Source: Actinomycetes bacterium (lineage in GTDB: Bacteria > Actinomycetota > Coriobacteriia > Coriobacteriales > Eggerthellaceae). Taken from it: a DNA stretch of 43,981 nt. This document shows positions 6,763 to 15,751 of this stretch, piece after piece. The position numbers and the translations under genes were made by a program. Position 1 is the stretch's first letter. Every line of letters begins with the position of its first letter. The stretch is from NCBI GenBank assembly GCA_023429565.1, contig JAEZDJ010000109.1:1-43981 (forward strand), written 5' to 3'. The notes under the pieces were generated by a model that did no database searches, was not told the DNA's origin, and saw nothing but the letters and a program-made list of their open reading frames with translations.

Positions 6763-8118
6763 CTAAATGTCCCGATCCATCAGATCATCGTATGTCTCGC
6801 GGCGCGTGGTCACGCGCGCTTCGCCATCGCGCACGAAGACGATCGCAGGCCGCGGCTGTCCGTTGTAGTTGCTTGACATAGTGTAACAGTATGCACCCGT
6901 CCCGAACACAGCAACGATATCGCCCAGTTCAGGATGCTGAATAGGCATGTCGACCACCACGGCGTCCCCGCTTTCGCAGTGCTTCCCCGCAATGGTCACA
7001 ATCTCGGTGCGCGGCTGACCAGCTTTGTTCGCAATGACAGGCTCATAGGACGCATGATAGAGCGCCGTGCGGATGTTGTCGGACATGCCTCCATCGACGG
7101 CGACGTATTTGCGGACGCCGGGAAGCGTCTTCAGGATGCCCACCGTGTACAACGTCACCCCCGCGTTGGCGACCAAGCTGCGGCCGGGCTCGGTGAGCAG
7201 GCGTGGTTTCTTGACGTCATGCTTTTCGCATGCGGCGCTCACGGCAGAGGTGACAACCTCCGCAAATTCGTCGATGGACGGCGGATGTTCATCGGCCGTG
7301 TACGCAATTCCCAAGCCACCGCCCACATCGAGCTCGTCGATCTCATAGCCGTACGTTTCCCTGATGCGTGCCATGAATTCAACCATGATGTCGATTGCCT
7401 CCGGATAGGAGTGCAAGGCAAAAATTTGCGAGCCGATGTGGCAATGCAGTCCAGCCAGCCTCACGTGCGGTGCTTCGAGCGTGTCTTTCACGCATTTGAA
7501 TGCCCAGTCATCACGCATGTTGAAGCCGAATTTCGAGTCTTCGCAGCCCGTGCGGATGTACTCATGGGTATCCGCCTCCACCCCTGGCGTGATGCGCATG
7601 TAAACATCCTGATCGATCCCCAGATCGGCAGCAATTTCAGAAACGCGCGCCAGCTCGATGCGACTGTCTATGACGATGCGCCCAACCCCCGCTTCCATCG
7701 CCTCGCGCAATTCCATTGGCGTCTTGTTGTTGCCATGAACGAACACGCGATCCATGGGGAACCCCGCCGCGCGGGCGACGGCAAGTTCGCCCCCGCCCGA
7801 CACGTCAAGGCACAGCCCCTCGTCAGACACGATACGAGCGGCCTCCTTGTTGAGAAAGGCCTTGCTGGCATAAATGACATCAGAATTCTCGTAGCGTGAG
7901 CGGAAAGCGTTCAGATAGGTTTCCATGCGCATGCGCATGTCGGCCTCGTCCATGACGTAGAGAGCCGTGCCCTGCGCATGGGCCAAATCCACCAAGTCGA
8001 CCCCACCGACATACAGATGGTCGTCCTTGACTTGAGCGGTTAACGGAAGCACAGCGCCCAGATCCATCGTCGTGCGATTGTCGGGCCGTTTGGTCGTGTC
8101 AGATGCAGGAAGAGACAT
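6763..8118 (-). CDS. lysA: Diaminopimelate decarboxylase
   Basis: This 451-residue fold-type III PLP enzyme converts meso-diaminopimelate to lysine and CO2. The PLP lysine is K86 in YASKAF. Other family motifs are HGNNK, HCHIGSQ, GGGLGIAY, EPGRS (phosphate binding) and the dimer-interface CESGD that supplies the catalytic cysteine. AAAGGAAC precedes the ATG at 8118. It is the first gene of a two-gene unit with hom. Confidence 0.97.
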   Translation of the reverse strand: MSLPASDTTKRPDNRTTMDLGAVLPLTAQVKDDHLYVGGVDLVDLAHAQGTALYVMDEADMRMRMETYLNAFRSRYENSDVIYASKAFLNKEAARIVSDEGLCLDVSGGGELAVARAAGFPMDRVFVHGNNKTPMELREAMEAGVGRIVIDSRIELARVSEIAADLGIDQDVYMRITPGVEADTHEYIRTGCEDSKFGFNMRDDWAFKCVKDTLEAPHVRLAGLHCHIGSQIFALHSYPEAIDIMVEFMARIRETYGYEIDELDVGGGLGIAYTADEHPPSIDEFAEVVTSAVSAACEKHDVKKPRLLTEPGRSLVANAGVTLYTVGILKTLPGVRKYVAVDGGMSDNIRTALYHASYEPVIANKAGQPRTEIVTIAGKHCESGDAVVVDMPIQHPELGDIVAVFGTGAYCYTMSSNYNGQPRPAIVFVRDGEARVTTRRETYDDLMDRDI

Positions 8119-8150
8119 GTTGTTCCTTTCGCTTGCAGAAAGATGGTTTC

Positions 8151-8159
8151 AGTCTAACA
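8151..8159 (-). promoter_or_regulatory. Extended -10 promoter element for lysA-hom
   Basis: On the minus strand the sequence reads TG-T-TAGACT, an extended -10 element about 33 bp before the lysA start. No good -35 is evident, as is common for extended -10 promoters. The rest of the 166-bp gap (8119-8284) shows no gene. Confidence 0.35.
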
Positions 8160-8284
8160 TTGCCACCCGACATCCGCTTTTCGAGTACGTAAAATGACGC
8201 AATCCTTCACCAGCCGCCAGCAAGGCGTCAAGGGACCTCGCCAAAACCGGGAACCCGCGAACACCCCGAGAGGCCGGATGCTCC

Positions 8285-9718
8285 TCAGGAAGCTCGTCGA
8301 GGCCCCTCAGGATCTTCTATCAAGGAAGCAAGTTCCTGTCGGCTATGTATGCCAAGCTTGCGATAGATGTGGCTGACGTGAGCCTTGACCGTGCCTTGCG
8401 ACACGTAGAGCGCGCCCTCGATGTCCGAAACCGTGCTGCCCAATGCAAGAAGCTGCAGAACTTCCTCCTCGCGAGGGCTCAGCCCGTAACGGCGCGAAAG
8501 GTCGGCGGCGCGAATCGATGCCCTGTCGGGCGACACGGCACCGTCTCCCCGATCCTCGGTCAGCACGATGCCCCATTTTGCCGACAGTCCCCGTTCGGTG
8601 AAGAATATGAGCACGAACGCCAGCACGACCACACCGGCAACGCCACCGAACAGAGCAGACGTGATCCCCGGATCAAGATAGGACGTGGCGCCGGCAAACG
8701 CAAGCCAGCCCACAAGCTCGACGCCATACCGCACGCCCCGCTCGATCCCGTTGATCCACACCGCATTGATGCCAAACCGATAGGTGAGATTGCTCATGAC
8801 AATCATGATGTACATAGACAGCATCGTGTATCCGGCATCATAGCAAAACGCCATGATCTGAGGATTGGACCCAAACGTGGGCATGACGAACAGGAAGCCG
8901 ACGATGAAGAGCGGGAAAGCGAGCTGATAAATAGTGTCGAAGTTGAACCAGCGCGACGCCGAGAGGACCCCGAAGAACACGAGCGCCGTCACGAACATCG
9001 CGCCCAGCACGTTGCCCGGCACGATGGGCTGCACGGGAAGCGCGCCAAACCCTCCCGCAAACGTGCAGCTGGCCATCAGCACGATCGGCTTCCAGGGGAT
9101 GGTGGCCGAGCCTCGTCTCTCGCGCACCCCTGGCATGTCCCGGCTCGGCAGCCGCCGGATGCTCGACCTGACGCAGGCCAAACAGGCAAGGGGCAGGATC
9201 AGCGCGAAAAACACCAGGTAAGGCACTGACATTCCCAGAAAAAGCCATTTGATGACCTCTCCGACGAAAATGGCCATGGCGTGATAGAGCGCAACGCGCA
9301 TCGGGTTGAGGGAGCCATAGAACTCAGCCCACATGAGGATCAACGAGCCAAGTCCGCCGCCAGCCATGAGCAAGCCAGCTATCTTGAGCGCCTCAAACGG
9401 AACAAAAAAACATGACACGACGATGAGCGCAGATCCCAAGACCATGCAACAGCCCGTGGCGGCAACTGCAGAACGATTGGCCCAGAGCGGCGTCACCCAG
9501 CGCGAGAGAAAGGCGAGTGCCAGAGAAGCCACGCCGATGGCCCCTTCAAAGATGAAATAGTCAAACACCGATATGGTCGGAAAAGCATCGTAGCGAAAGA
9601 AGATCGCGAGCCATGCGCGATACAGGCCAACCCCGAAGAACACAAACGGAATGGCAGCCACCCGCGTCAGCGCGAAACTCCATCGCGCGGCGAAGCCTTG
9701 CTTCACCTCTGTACCCAT
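8285..9718 (-). CDS. LuxR-type regulator with polytopic membrane N-domain
   Basis: This 477-residue protein has about 12 hydrophobic segments across residues 15-400, then a C-terminal LuxR/GerE helix-turn-helix (LSPREEEVLQLLALGSTVSDIEGALYVSQGTVKAHVSHIYRKLGI). Membrane LuxR proteins of this build are abundant in Eggerthellales and usually sit beside a substrate-specific reductase. I chose ATG at 9718 because GGAGGG lies 4 nt upstream and the first membrane segment starts soon after; in-frame ATGs at 9781 and 9808 have weaker ribosome sites. It is divergent from the flavoprotein gene at 9974 and is its likely regulator, with the membrane part sensing substrate or redox state (inferred). Confidence 0.88.
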   Translation of the reverse strand: MGTEVKQGFAARWSFALTRVAAIPFVFFGVGLYRAWLAIFFRYDAFPTISVFDYFIFEGAIGVASLALAFLSRWVTPLWANRSAVAATGCCMVLGSALIVVSCFFVPFEALKIAGLLMAGGGLGSLILMWAEFYGSLNPMRVALYHAMAIFVGEVIKWLFLGMSVPYLVFFALILPLACLACVRSSIRRLPSRDMPGVRERRGSATIPWKPIVLMASCTFAGGFGALPVQPIVPGNVLGAMFVTALVFFGVLSASRWFNFDTIYQLAFPLFIVGFLFVMPTFGSNPQIMAFCYDAGYTMLSMYIMIVMSNLTYRFGINAVWINGIERGVRYGVELVGWLAFAGATSYLDPGITSALFGGVAGVVVLAFVLIFFTERGLSAKWGIVLTEDRGDGAVSPDRASIRAADLSRRYGLSPREEEVLQLLALGSTVSDIEGALYVSQGTVKAHVSHIYRKLGIHSRQELASLIEDPEGPRRAS

Positions 9719-9836
9719 GCAACCCTCCGTCGGCAGGCCCCGTCCCCAACGCCCCATGGCCCCGTCTGCCGTCCAGTCCATGTCCGCGACCTCAAATTCG
9801 TCCTTCATACTACCGGACGGCGAAAAGGAAGCAAGG

Positions 9837-9866
9837 GGGTTATGGCCAAGGTTATGCAAATAACCC
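9837..9866. promoter_or_regulatory. Operator-like cluster of GGTTAT half-sites
   Basis: GGTTATG occurs twice in direct orientation (9838-9844 and 9850-9856, 12 bp apart). A third, inverted copy, ATAACCC at 9860-9866, pairs with GGGTTAT at 9837-9843. The cluster ends 10 bp before a possible -35 of the flavoprotein promoter, as expected for an activator site. Confidence 0.5.
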
Positions 9867-9876
9867 TGGCGGATAC

Positions 9877-9904
9877 TTGCACCAAACAGTGGCGACAGTA
9901 GGCT
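9877..9904 (+). promoter_or_regulatory. Possible promoter of the 9974 flavoprotein
   Basis: TTGCAC (9877-9882), a 16-bp spacer and a poor -10, TAGGCT (9899-9904), lie just downstream of the GGTTAT cluster. The weak -10 fits a promoter that needs an activator. Confidence 0.35.
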
Positions 9905-9973
9905 GAGGCGATGTAAGGGAGGCTCTGTTCTCGACATCGAAACGATGCGGGAACGATCGAAAAGGAGGAGACC

Positions 9974-11794
9974 ATGCAACAGGTTTCTCGAAGGAAGTTC
10001 ATCGCCACCGGCGCCGTTGCGGCGCTCGGCACCACCCTCGCTCTGGCTGGGTGCACACCAAAGGGGTCTTCAGGTGCAGGTTCGTCGGGGACAGGCGCCG
10101 GCAGCGTGGCAGGCAAAGGCACGGGCATGGGAAAGCATGGGGCATTCGACGTCGAAGCCGTGGTGACCGATGGAACGCTCGACCGCATCACCGTGCTTGG
10201 CTCACGGGAGACGCCCGGCATGGGAGACGAGGCCATGGATGCGCTGACAGACCTTATCGTCGAAAACCAAACGCTCAACGTGGACACCGTGTCGGGAGCC
10301 ACCCTGTCCAGCATGGCCTTCATCCAGGCGCTCTCCGATGCCTTGGATGCCGCAGGCCAGGATTCCGATTCCTGGAAGAAGCGCGGCCACGTGCTTGCCC
10401 AGCCTCTGGCCGACTTGCCCTCCTCCACCGACGTGGTGGTCATCGGAGCCGGCGGGGCAGGATTCGCTGCGGCAATCACCGCAGCGAACGCAGGAGCCAA
10501 GGTCGTCCTCATGGAAAAGATGGGTGTGTTCGGCGGCGACACGGCCCTGTCAGGCGGCGAGATGGCAGCTCCCGGCAATTGGATACAGGCCAACGAAGGC
10601 ATCTCTGACACGCCTGATGCGCTTGCCCAGGACATGCTGACCGGCGGAGACGACAAAGGAGACCCCGACCTTGTCCGGGTCATCGCAGAAGGCGCGCTCG
10701 ACAGCTCCGAATGGCTCACCTTCGAGGGAGGAATCTCCTGGAAGCATGACCTCATGCTCTTCGGTGGGCACAAAACCAAGAGATCCATCATTCCCATCAC
10801 GCACAGCGGCAGCGAGATGACGACGAAGCTGACGAAGCGCGTGCAGGACATCGACTCCATAACGCTCGTGAACAACACGCGCGCCACCGCCCTGGTGAAA
10901 GACGGCAACGGACGCATCGCGGGAGTCGAGACGCACAACACGGTCACCGACGAGGACGCGACGGTGTCCTGCGCGGCCATCGTGCTTGCGACAGGCGGCT
11001 TCGGCTCCAACCTCGACATGCGCGTGAAGTACAATCCCGCCATGGACTCCTCGATTCTCTCGACCGACTCGGTGGGAGCGACCGGCGACGGCATCGAGCT
11101 GGGATCTGCCGTGGGGGCACAGCTCGTCGACATGGAATACATCCAAACCTATCCCGTGTGCGACCCCGAAACCGGATCGCTGCTCTACGTGGGTGACGTG
11201 CGCATGGAAAGCCGCGCGATCATGGTCAACGAGGAAGGCAAGCGTTTCGTGGAGGAGCTCGACCGGCGCGACGTATTGTCGAACGCCATCAAAAACCAGA
11301 CCGACGGCAAAGCCTATATGCTGTTCAACCAAGCGAACGCCGACGCGACGGGGCTGCTCGATACCCATGCTGACGAGTATGAGAACCTGGAAGCCCGCAA
11401 GGTCATTGTCAAGGGCGACACGCTGGAAGCAGTCTGCGCGTCTTTCGGCGTGGACGCCGCCCAGCTTTCCTCGACGGTCGAAACCTGGAACAAATACTGC
11501 GCTGACGGCTCAGATCCCGACTTCCACTTTCGGGGCGACTTCAACGCCATAGAAGGCGGCCCTTACTACCTCATGGCCTACAAGCCAGCTGTCCACTACA
11601 CGATGGGAGGCCTGCGCATCAACACCGATGCCCAGGTGCTCGATGAGGCCAGTGCGCCCATCACGGGACTTTTTGCAGCCGGAGAGGTTGCCGGCCACAA
11701 AATGGGAACGAACCGCCTCGGCTCGTGCTCGATGTCGGACATCTACACCTTCGGGCGCATAGCGGGAAAGAACGCAGCGGCACTGAAAGCCTGA
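9974..11794 (+). CDS. Tat-exported FMN/FAD flavoprotein reductase (fumarate-reductase-like)
   Basis: This is a 606-residue protein. A Tat signal (SRRKFIATG) and a lipobox (LALAGC, C27) suggest an exported lipoprotein. An FMN-binding domain (about 55-130) contains DTVSGAT at 104-110, the motif flavinylated on its Thr by ApbE. An FAD_binding_2 domain follows (VVVIGAGGAGFAA from residue 154). Fumarate-reductase-type catalytic residues appear to be kept: Arg in EELDRRD, His in VHYTMGG, Arg in TNRLG. It probably reduces an alpha,beta-unsaturated acid outside the membrane as a respiratory end step; the substrate cannot be read from sequence. AAAGGAGGAG precedes the ATG at 9974. It is divergent from the membrane LuxR gene at 8285. 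Confidence 0.92.
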   Translation: MQQVSRRKFIATGAVAALGTTLALAGCTPKGSSGAGSSGTGAGSVAGKGTGMGKHGAFDVEAVVTDGTLDRITVLGSRETPGMGDEAMDALTDLIVENQTLNVDTVSGATLSSMAFIQALSDALDAAGQDSDSWKKRGHVLAQPLADLPSSTDVVVIGAGGAGFAAAITAANAGAKVVLMEKMGVFGGDTALSGGEMAAPGNWIQANEGISDTPDALAQDMLTGGDDKGDPDLVRVIAEGALDSSEWLTFEGGISWKHDLMLFGGHKTKRSIIPITHSGSEMTTKLTKRVQDIDSITLVNNTRATALVKDGNGRIAGVETHNTVTDEDATVSCAAIVLATGGFGSNLDMRVKYNPAMDSSILSTDSVGATGDGIELGSAVGAQLVDMEYIQTYPVCDPETGSLLYVGDVRMESRAIMVNEEGKRFVEELDRRDVLSNAIKNQTDGKAYMLFNQANADATGLLDTHADEYENLEARKVIVKGDTLEAVCASFGVDAAQLSSTVETWNKYCADGSDPDFHFRGDFNAIEGGPYYLMAYKPAVHYTMGGLRINTDAQVLDEASAPITGLFAAGEVAGHKMGTNRLGSCSMSDIYTFGRIAGKNAAALKA

Positions 11795-11822
11795 CGCCCG
11801 TCAAGCGAGCGCCTTGATACAA

Positions 11823-11859
11823 GAGAGCAAGAGAGAGGAACACCCTCTCTCTTGCTCTC
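11823..11859. terminator. 16-bp perfect hairpin after the flavoprotein gene
   Basis: Bases 11823-11838 pair exactly with 11844-11859 (GAGAGCAAGAGAGAGG) around the loop AACAC, 28 bp after the stop. No U-tract follows. It is probably a transcription end or a 3' mRNA stabiliser. Confidence 0.6.
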
Positions 11860-11883
11860 ACAAACGCTCTAGTAGCAAAAAGT

Positions 11884-11913
11884 ACCTTTTGGACACATCC
11901 TTGGCACCTTTTG
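11884..11913. promoter_or_regulatory. Direct repeat ACCTTTTG, two copies 22 bp apart
   Basis: ACCTTTTG occurs at 11884-11891 and 11906-11913, about two helical turns apart, upstream of the second flavoprotein gene. It is a candidate regulator site by spacing and position only. Confidence 0.35.
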
Positions 11914-12041
11914 AGCCTCTTCCGACCACCGTTCCACCCCTATCCTGATCCCGGTTTGAAAGATTTATGCACGTAGGCGGGCATGTCTCTTTAACCGACC
12001 TACAAGGAACGCCTGCATCTTTGCGGGCGAAAGGAGGAATG

Positions 12042-13871
12042 ATGGCACACGAAATGAATCGAAGGACCTTCATCAAGGGAGCGGTGGCCATGGGGGCCTA
12101 TGCCGGCCTGGTCGGGTGGAGCCTTCCTGGCTGTGCACCTAAGGCCAGCGGACCTGTGGCCTGGGAACCGGGAACCTACGCCTCAAGTATCACAGGCCAC
12201 AACGCGCCGTTCACCCTGAACGTGACGTTTTCGGAAAACGCCCTCACGGCCATCGACGCGACTGGTGCCCAAGAATCACTCGGGGTGGGTGCGTATGCCC
12301 TCGAGCATCTTTCTAACGAGGTCATCGAACTGCAGTCGCTCAGCATTGACACCGTGACGGGAGCGACTGTGTCAAGCATGAGCCTGCAGCAGGGCCTGAA
12401 GGACTGCGCTGAGCAAGCGGGTGCCTTGAAGGATCTCGAGGCCGCCGAGAAGCCGCAGGATGAGATCGGGCCGGAATACACGGCGGACGTCTGCGTGGTG
12501 GGAGGCGGCGGCGCCGGCCTCACCGCGGCGATCAAGGCCGTGCAAGAAGGCGCGACCGTCATCGTTCTAGAAAAGTGCGGCATCACCGGCGGGTCGACAA
12601 ACGTGTCAGAGGGCGCCCTCAACGCTGTCGATCCCGAGCGGCAGCAAAAACAGGGGATCGAAGACTCAATCGACACGTTTTTCACCAGCACCATGGAAGG
12701 CGGCCACCAGAAGGGCAACCCGACGCTCGTCCATTACCTGACCGACAATGCGCTCGATTCAGTCCACTGGCTTGAGAAGTTGGGGGTTCAGTTCAAGGAC
12801 AAGGTCGGATCAGCCACGGGCTCGCTTGGACAGCGGAGCCATTATCCCGCAACCCCTTCAGGCAACACCTATATCCGCACGTTTCAGCAGTTCATAGCTG
12901 ATAACGCAGACAAACTGACACTCCTGAACGAGACCCAGGCGACCCAGCTTGAACTTAACGGGCAGGGCGCAGTCGTGGGTGTCAAAGGACTGCATCGAGG
13001 CACGCAGGAAGTCATCGTCCACGCTGCATCGACCGTTCTTGCCACCGGAGGCTTCGGGGCGAACGTGAAATACCGCCAGGAAGTCAACACGGGCGTGTGG
13101 AGCACCGTGAAGCTTGACGACTCAATCGGATGTACCAATATCAAGCCGTGCGCACAAGGAGACGGGCTCGAACTCGCCAGCGGTGCCCATGCCGCGCTGA
13201 TCGGACTTTCCGATATTCAACTCCACCCGTGCGGAACCCCCGGCACCGGGCTTATGGAAGACATACGAACATCAGGGCGCAACAGGATATTCGTCAACAA
13301 GAACGGTGACCGCTTCGTCAGCGAGGGAGCTGAGCGAGACAAGCTCTGCCAGGCGATCTTCGCCCAGCCAGACTCGACCTACTGGATCGTGGTCAACAAG
13401 GTCCGCTACCCCTCCGAGACCGAGCCCGATGACAACGGTGCGACCATCGAAAACATGCTTGCCTTGGATCACATCGTCAAGGGAGAAACCGTCGAGGAGC
13501 TCGCCTCAAAAACAGGCATGGACGCATCGAGGCTGCAAGCATCACTCGATGCCTACAATGCCGTCGTAGCGGGAACTGAAGATGAATTTGGCTTCAAGGC
13601 GAACAACACGGCCGATGTCCAACTCACTGAAGGTCCTTGGTACGCGTGCCGCAAGGTGCCCACCGTTCATCACACCATGGGGGGCATCGCCATAGATGTC
13701 AGCACCCAGGCTCTCGATGATAACGGCACCGCAATAAAGAACCTCTATGCCTGCGGCGAATGCTCGGGTGGTATACATGGCAGCAACCGTCTCGGAGGCA
13801 ACGCCATAGCCGACTGCATCACTTTTGGACGTCAGGCCGGAACCCAGGCTTCCACCAACGCGAAGGCCTGA
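12042..13871 (+). CDS. Tat-exported FMN/FAD flavoprotein reductase (fumarate-reductase-like)
   Basis: This 609-residue protein has a Tat motif (NRRTFIKG), a lipobox (SLPGC, C31), an FMN-binding domain with DTVTGAT (flavinylation Thr about 109), and an FAD_binding_2 domain (CVVGGGGAGLTAA from about 151). All signature residues of soluble fumarate reductases are recognisable: RSHYPATPSG, the proton-donor Arg in EGAERDK, VHHTMGG and GSNRLGG. It is the most canonical reductase of the four here; fumarate, urocanate or a similar unsaturated acid is plausible. AAGGAGG lies 4 nt before the ATG at 12042; an adjacent ATG at 12039 is too close to the ribosome site. It faces a membrane LuxR gene tail to tail. 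Confidence 0.92.
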   Translation: MAHEMNRRTFIKGAVAMGAYAGLVGWSLPGCAPKASGPVAWEPGTYASSITGHNAPFTLNVTFSENALTAIDATGAQESLGVGAYALEHLSNEVIELQSLSIDTVTGATVSSMSLQQGLKDCAEQAGALKDLEAAEKPQDEIGPEYTADVCVVGGGGAGLTAAIKAVQEGATVIVLEKCGITGGSTNVSEGALNAVDPERQQKQGIEDSIDTFFTSTMEGGHQKGNPTLVHYLTDNALDSVHWLEKLGVQFKDKVGSATGSLGQRSHYPATPSGNTYIRTFQQFIADNADKLTLLNETQATQLELNGQGAVVGVKGLHRGTQEVIVHAASTVLATGGFGANVKYRQEVNTGVWSTVKLDDSIGCTNIKPCAQGDGLELASGAHAALIGLSDIQLHPCGTPGTGLMEDIRTSGRNRIFVNKNGDRFVSEGAERDKLCQAIFAQPDSTYWIVVNKVRYPSETEPDDNGATIENMLALDHIVKGETVEELASKTGMDASRLQASLDAYNAVVAGTEDEFGFKANNTADVQLTEGPWYACRKVPTVHHTMGGIAIDVSTQALDDNGTAIKNLYACGECSGGIHGSNRLGGNAIADCITFGRQAGTQASTNAKA

Positions 13872-13920
13872 TTCAGAGTATCGCGGCGCATCGCTCTCTC
13901 GCCATGCGACGAATGGCCGT

Positions 13921-13952
13921 CGTCACCCGGGACACCGGTGTCCCGGGTGACG
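13921..13952. terminator. 32-bp perfect palindrome between convergent genes
   Basis: The 32 bases are fully self-complementary (16-bp arms, starting CGTCACCCGGGACACC). They lie 50 bp after the flavoprotein stop and 70 bp from the end of the convergent luxR gene. TTT follows on the plus strand. It is probably a bidirectional terminator. Confidence 0.65.
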
Positions 13953-14022
13953 TTTCCTGGCTCCACACTTGGTTCGCACTCTCCTTCATAATCAACGTCT
14001 CTCTATGTCGAACCTCCCTGTT

Positions 14023-15513
14023 TCACGCTTCACGGTAGTCCCTAAGCCTGTCCAGTAGCTCCTGCTTGCTGTGCACCCTCACCTTACGGTAAATCGAGCG
14101 CGTGTAATTCCTCACCGTGTTCTCCGAGTAATTCAAAACCCCTGCGATGACGTTCCGACTCCTGCCTTGAGCAAGTAACCGAACGATGTCGGCTTCAGTC
14201 GAGCTCAGACTGAATTCCACAGCAAAGGATGCCACCTCGTCCTGCCGCCTACCGTCGAAATCGTCAGCAGGGAGGGATGTGCGAGGCAACGCTGCCAGTT
14301 CATATCCAATCGGATGGTCGCCCATCACCCGAGGACGCAGGATAAGGACCATCTCTACGATGGCGATGAACGACATGCCTATGAGAAGCCAGAGCCCCTG
14401 CCCCAGATGAGGGCCAATCGCATACACCGTGACCCTGCCCAAACTCATGGCAAGAAGCGTGCCACCGTACACGATTGCGTATACCAACGTCATTGACATT
14501 CGGGAATTTCGACCAATGAGATATACAAAAAAGACCAGGGGGAGATAGAAACAAGTGACAGCATTGGTCAGCAGGAAGGTGCTCGCTTCACCAGCCCCCT
14601 GCCACCCGCTAATAAGAAGACTGATGCTTGCGACCATCAAGGCGTTTTCAAAATACCAGAACGTCGAGAGCCTAAATCCTCGGCCCCGGACGAGCACCCA
14701 CCAAACGACGAGACCAACCACCAGGATTACAAGAACCTGGTGCATGGAACGTACTTCCTGAGACAACTCGCGCAACCGCCCATCAGGAAACCCGAGAGCG
14801 ACACCAAGCAGGAACCCGTACAGCACGAAAGCTCCTACGACCTGGATGAGACCCCCACGAAGCCCCTCATCATAAAGCGTCGTACATGTCGCCGCGGTGC
14901 CGTCCTGCACACAGGTGCCCCTTGAATCGAGAACGTCCATCGCCCTCCAATAGGCAAACACCGCCAAGGTGGGCACAAAGAGATTGAGAATGCCGATGAA
15001 CTCAGGAGAAAGATATCCCGCGACGAGAGAGAGGGCACATGACAGTGCGAGCCCTCCAGCCACACAAAGGAATGCCTGCCCTGGCTTGAGACGTTCGAGA
15101 AAAAACACCCAGATGATCTCGCCGCCTACCAGCCCTATTCCGCCCACGATGAAGCGCGCGACTTCGAAGGCGGTCGTCCCGAAGAACAGGTCAAGAAAAT
15201 ACAGCAAACTGGAAAGTGTCATCAACAGCAGGCCGGACCATACGAAAAAGCTCCGAGAGCGTTGAGAGAATCCAAACCGGGCAGATACAAGAACAAGCAG
15301 CGCGATCATGGCAACCCGAACGATATTGGCACCTACCGTGACATGCCCGTAGTCGGCGGAAAAATGCAGGTTATAGAAATTGAACTGGTACCAAAGGCGC
15401 ATCAGTCCAATGCCGAAAAACGACAGAGAAAAACTCGACAGAAAAACTGCTTTGAACCCTGAAACCGACCCGGTATGCAGGTATGCGTTCGACCCAAGAC
15501 GAAACGAGCTCAT
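14023..15513 (-). CDS. LuxR-type regulator with polytopic membrane N-domain
   Basis: This is a 496-residue protein. Around 12 hydrophobic segments (about residues 18-400) precede a short cytoplasmic linker and a LuxR-type helix-turn-helix (LSSTEADIVRLLAQGRSRNVIAGVLNYSENTVRNYTRSIYRKVRVHSKQEL). In place of the usual S/T-P-R-E helix start it has SSTEADIV, and ENTVRNYTRSIY is its recognition helix. AGGAGA precedes the ATG at 15513. It is convergent with the flavoprotein at 12042 and divergent from the MoaE-like gene. It is probably a regulator of the nearby reductase, inferred from neighbourhood. Hydrophobic content is higher and GC somewhat lower than in flanking genes. Confidence 0.88.
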   Translation of the reverse strand: MSSFRLGSNAYLHTGSVSGFKAVFLSSFSLSFFGIGLMRLWYQFNFYNLHFSADYGHVTVGANIVRVAMIALLVLVSARFGFSQRSRSFFVWSGLLLMTLSSLLYFLDLFFGTTAFEVARFIVGGIGLVGGEIIWVFFLERLKPGQAFLCVAGGLALSCALSLVAGYLSPEFIGILNLFVPTLAVFAYWRAMDVLDSRGTCVQDGTAATCTTLYDEGLRGGLIQVVGAFVLYGFLLGVALGFPDGRLRELSQEVRSMHQVLVILVVGLVVWWVLVRGRGFRLSTFWYFENALMVASISLLISGWQGAGEASTFLLTNAVTCFYLPLVFFVYLIGRNSRMSMTLVYAIVYGGTLLAMSLGRVTVYAIGPHLGQGLWLLIGMSFIAIVEMVLILRPRVMGDHPIGYELAALPRTSLPADDFDGRRQDEVASFAVEFSLSSTEADIVRLLAQGRSRNVIAGVLNYSENTVRNYTRSIYRKVRVHSKQELLDRLRDYREA

Positions 15514-15538
15514 CCCCTATCTCCTCCCCTGCTGCAAA

Positions 15539-15547
15539 AGTATAGCA
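15539..15547 (-). promoter_or_regulatory. Extended -10 promoter of the 14023 luxR gene
   Basis: The minus strand reads TGC-TATACT, a good extended -10 element 26 bp before the start codon. A TTGCTT stands 19 bp upstream as a possible -35. Confidence 0.5.
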
Positions 15548-15577
15548 CGGGAGCCCACAGCGCAAGCAAATTCATAA

Positions 15578-15593
15578 CCGGTCAAACGACCGG
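15578..15593. promoter_or_regulatory. Dyad CCGGTC-N4-GACCGG between divergent promoters
   Basis: A perfect 6-bp inverted repeat around AAAC lies about 31 bp upstream of the luxR -10 element. It is a candidate operator, possibly for autoregulation. Confidence 0.4.
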
Positions 15594-15719
15594 ATATCAC
15601 CAGAAGACAGAGCCCTCTCTCGCCGCTTCTCCCAACAGCGACCCATCTTGTCGGCCCAAGCGGCATAGAAGAATATCCGTGTCCGATTCCTCCCTTTCGC
15701 AAACTCCGACGGCGTGGCG

Positions 15720-15725
15720 TATAAT
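15720..15725 (+). promoter_or_regulatory. TATAAT -10 element of the MoaE-like gene
   Basis: A perfect TATAAT lies 26 bp before the ATG at 15752. The -35 region is poor (TCGCAA at 17-bp spacing). AGAAGGGGG serves as ribosome site. Confidence 0.45.
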
Positions 15726-15751
15726 GGGGACATATCTGAGAAGGGGGCGCC

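Noticed and set aside
9805..11142. 445-codon minus-strand open frame
   Set aside because: It is antisense to the Tat flavoprotein gene, which has clear motifs, a signal and a ribosome site; the antisense product is Ser/Pro/Ala-rich and low-complexity.
14020..14037. TGTTTCACGCTTCACG as a second parS
   Set aside because: Only the left half matches; the palindrome is broken and it overlaps the end of a coding sequence.
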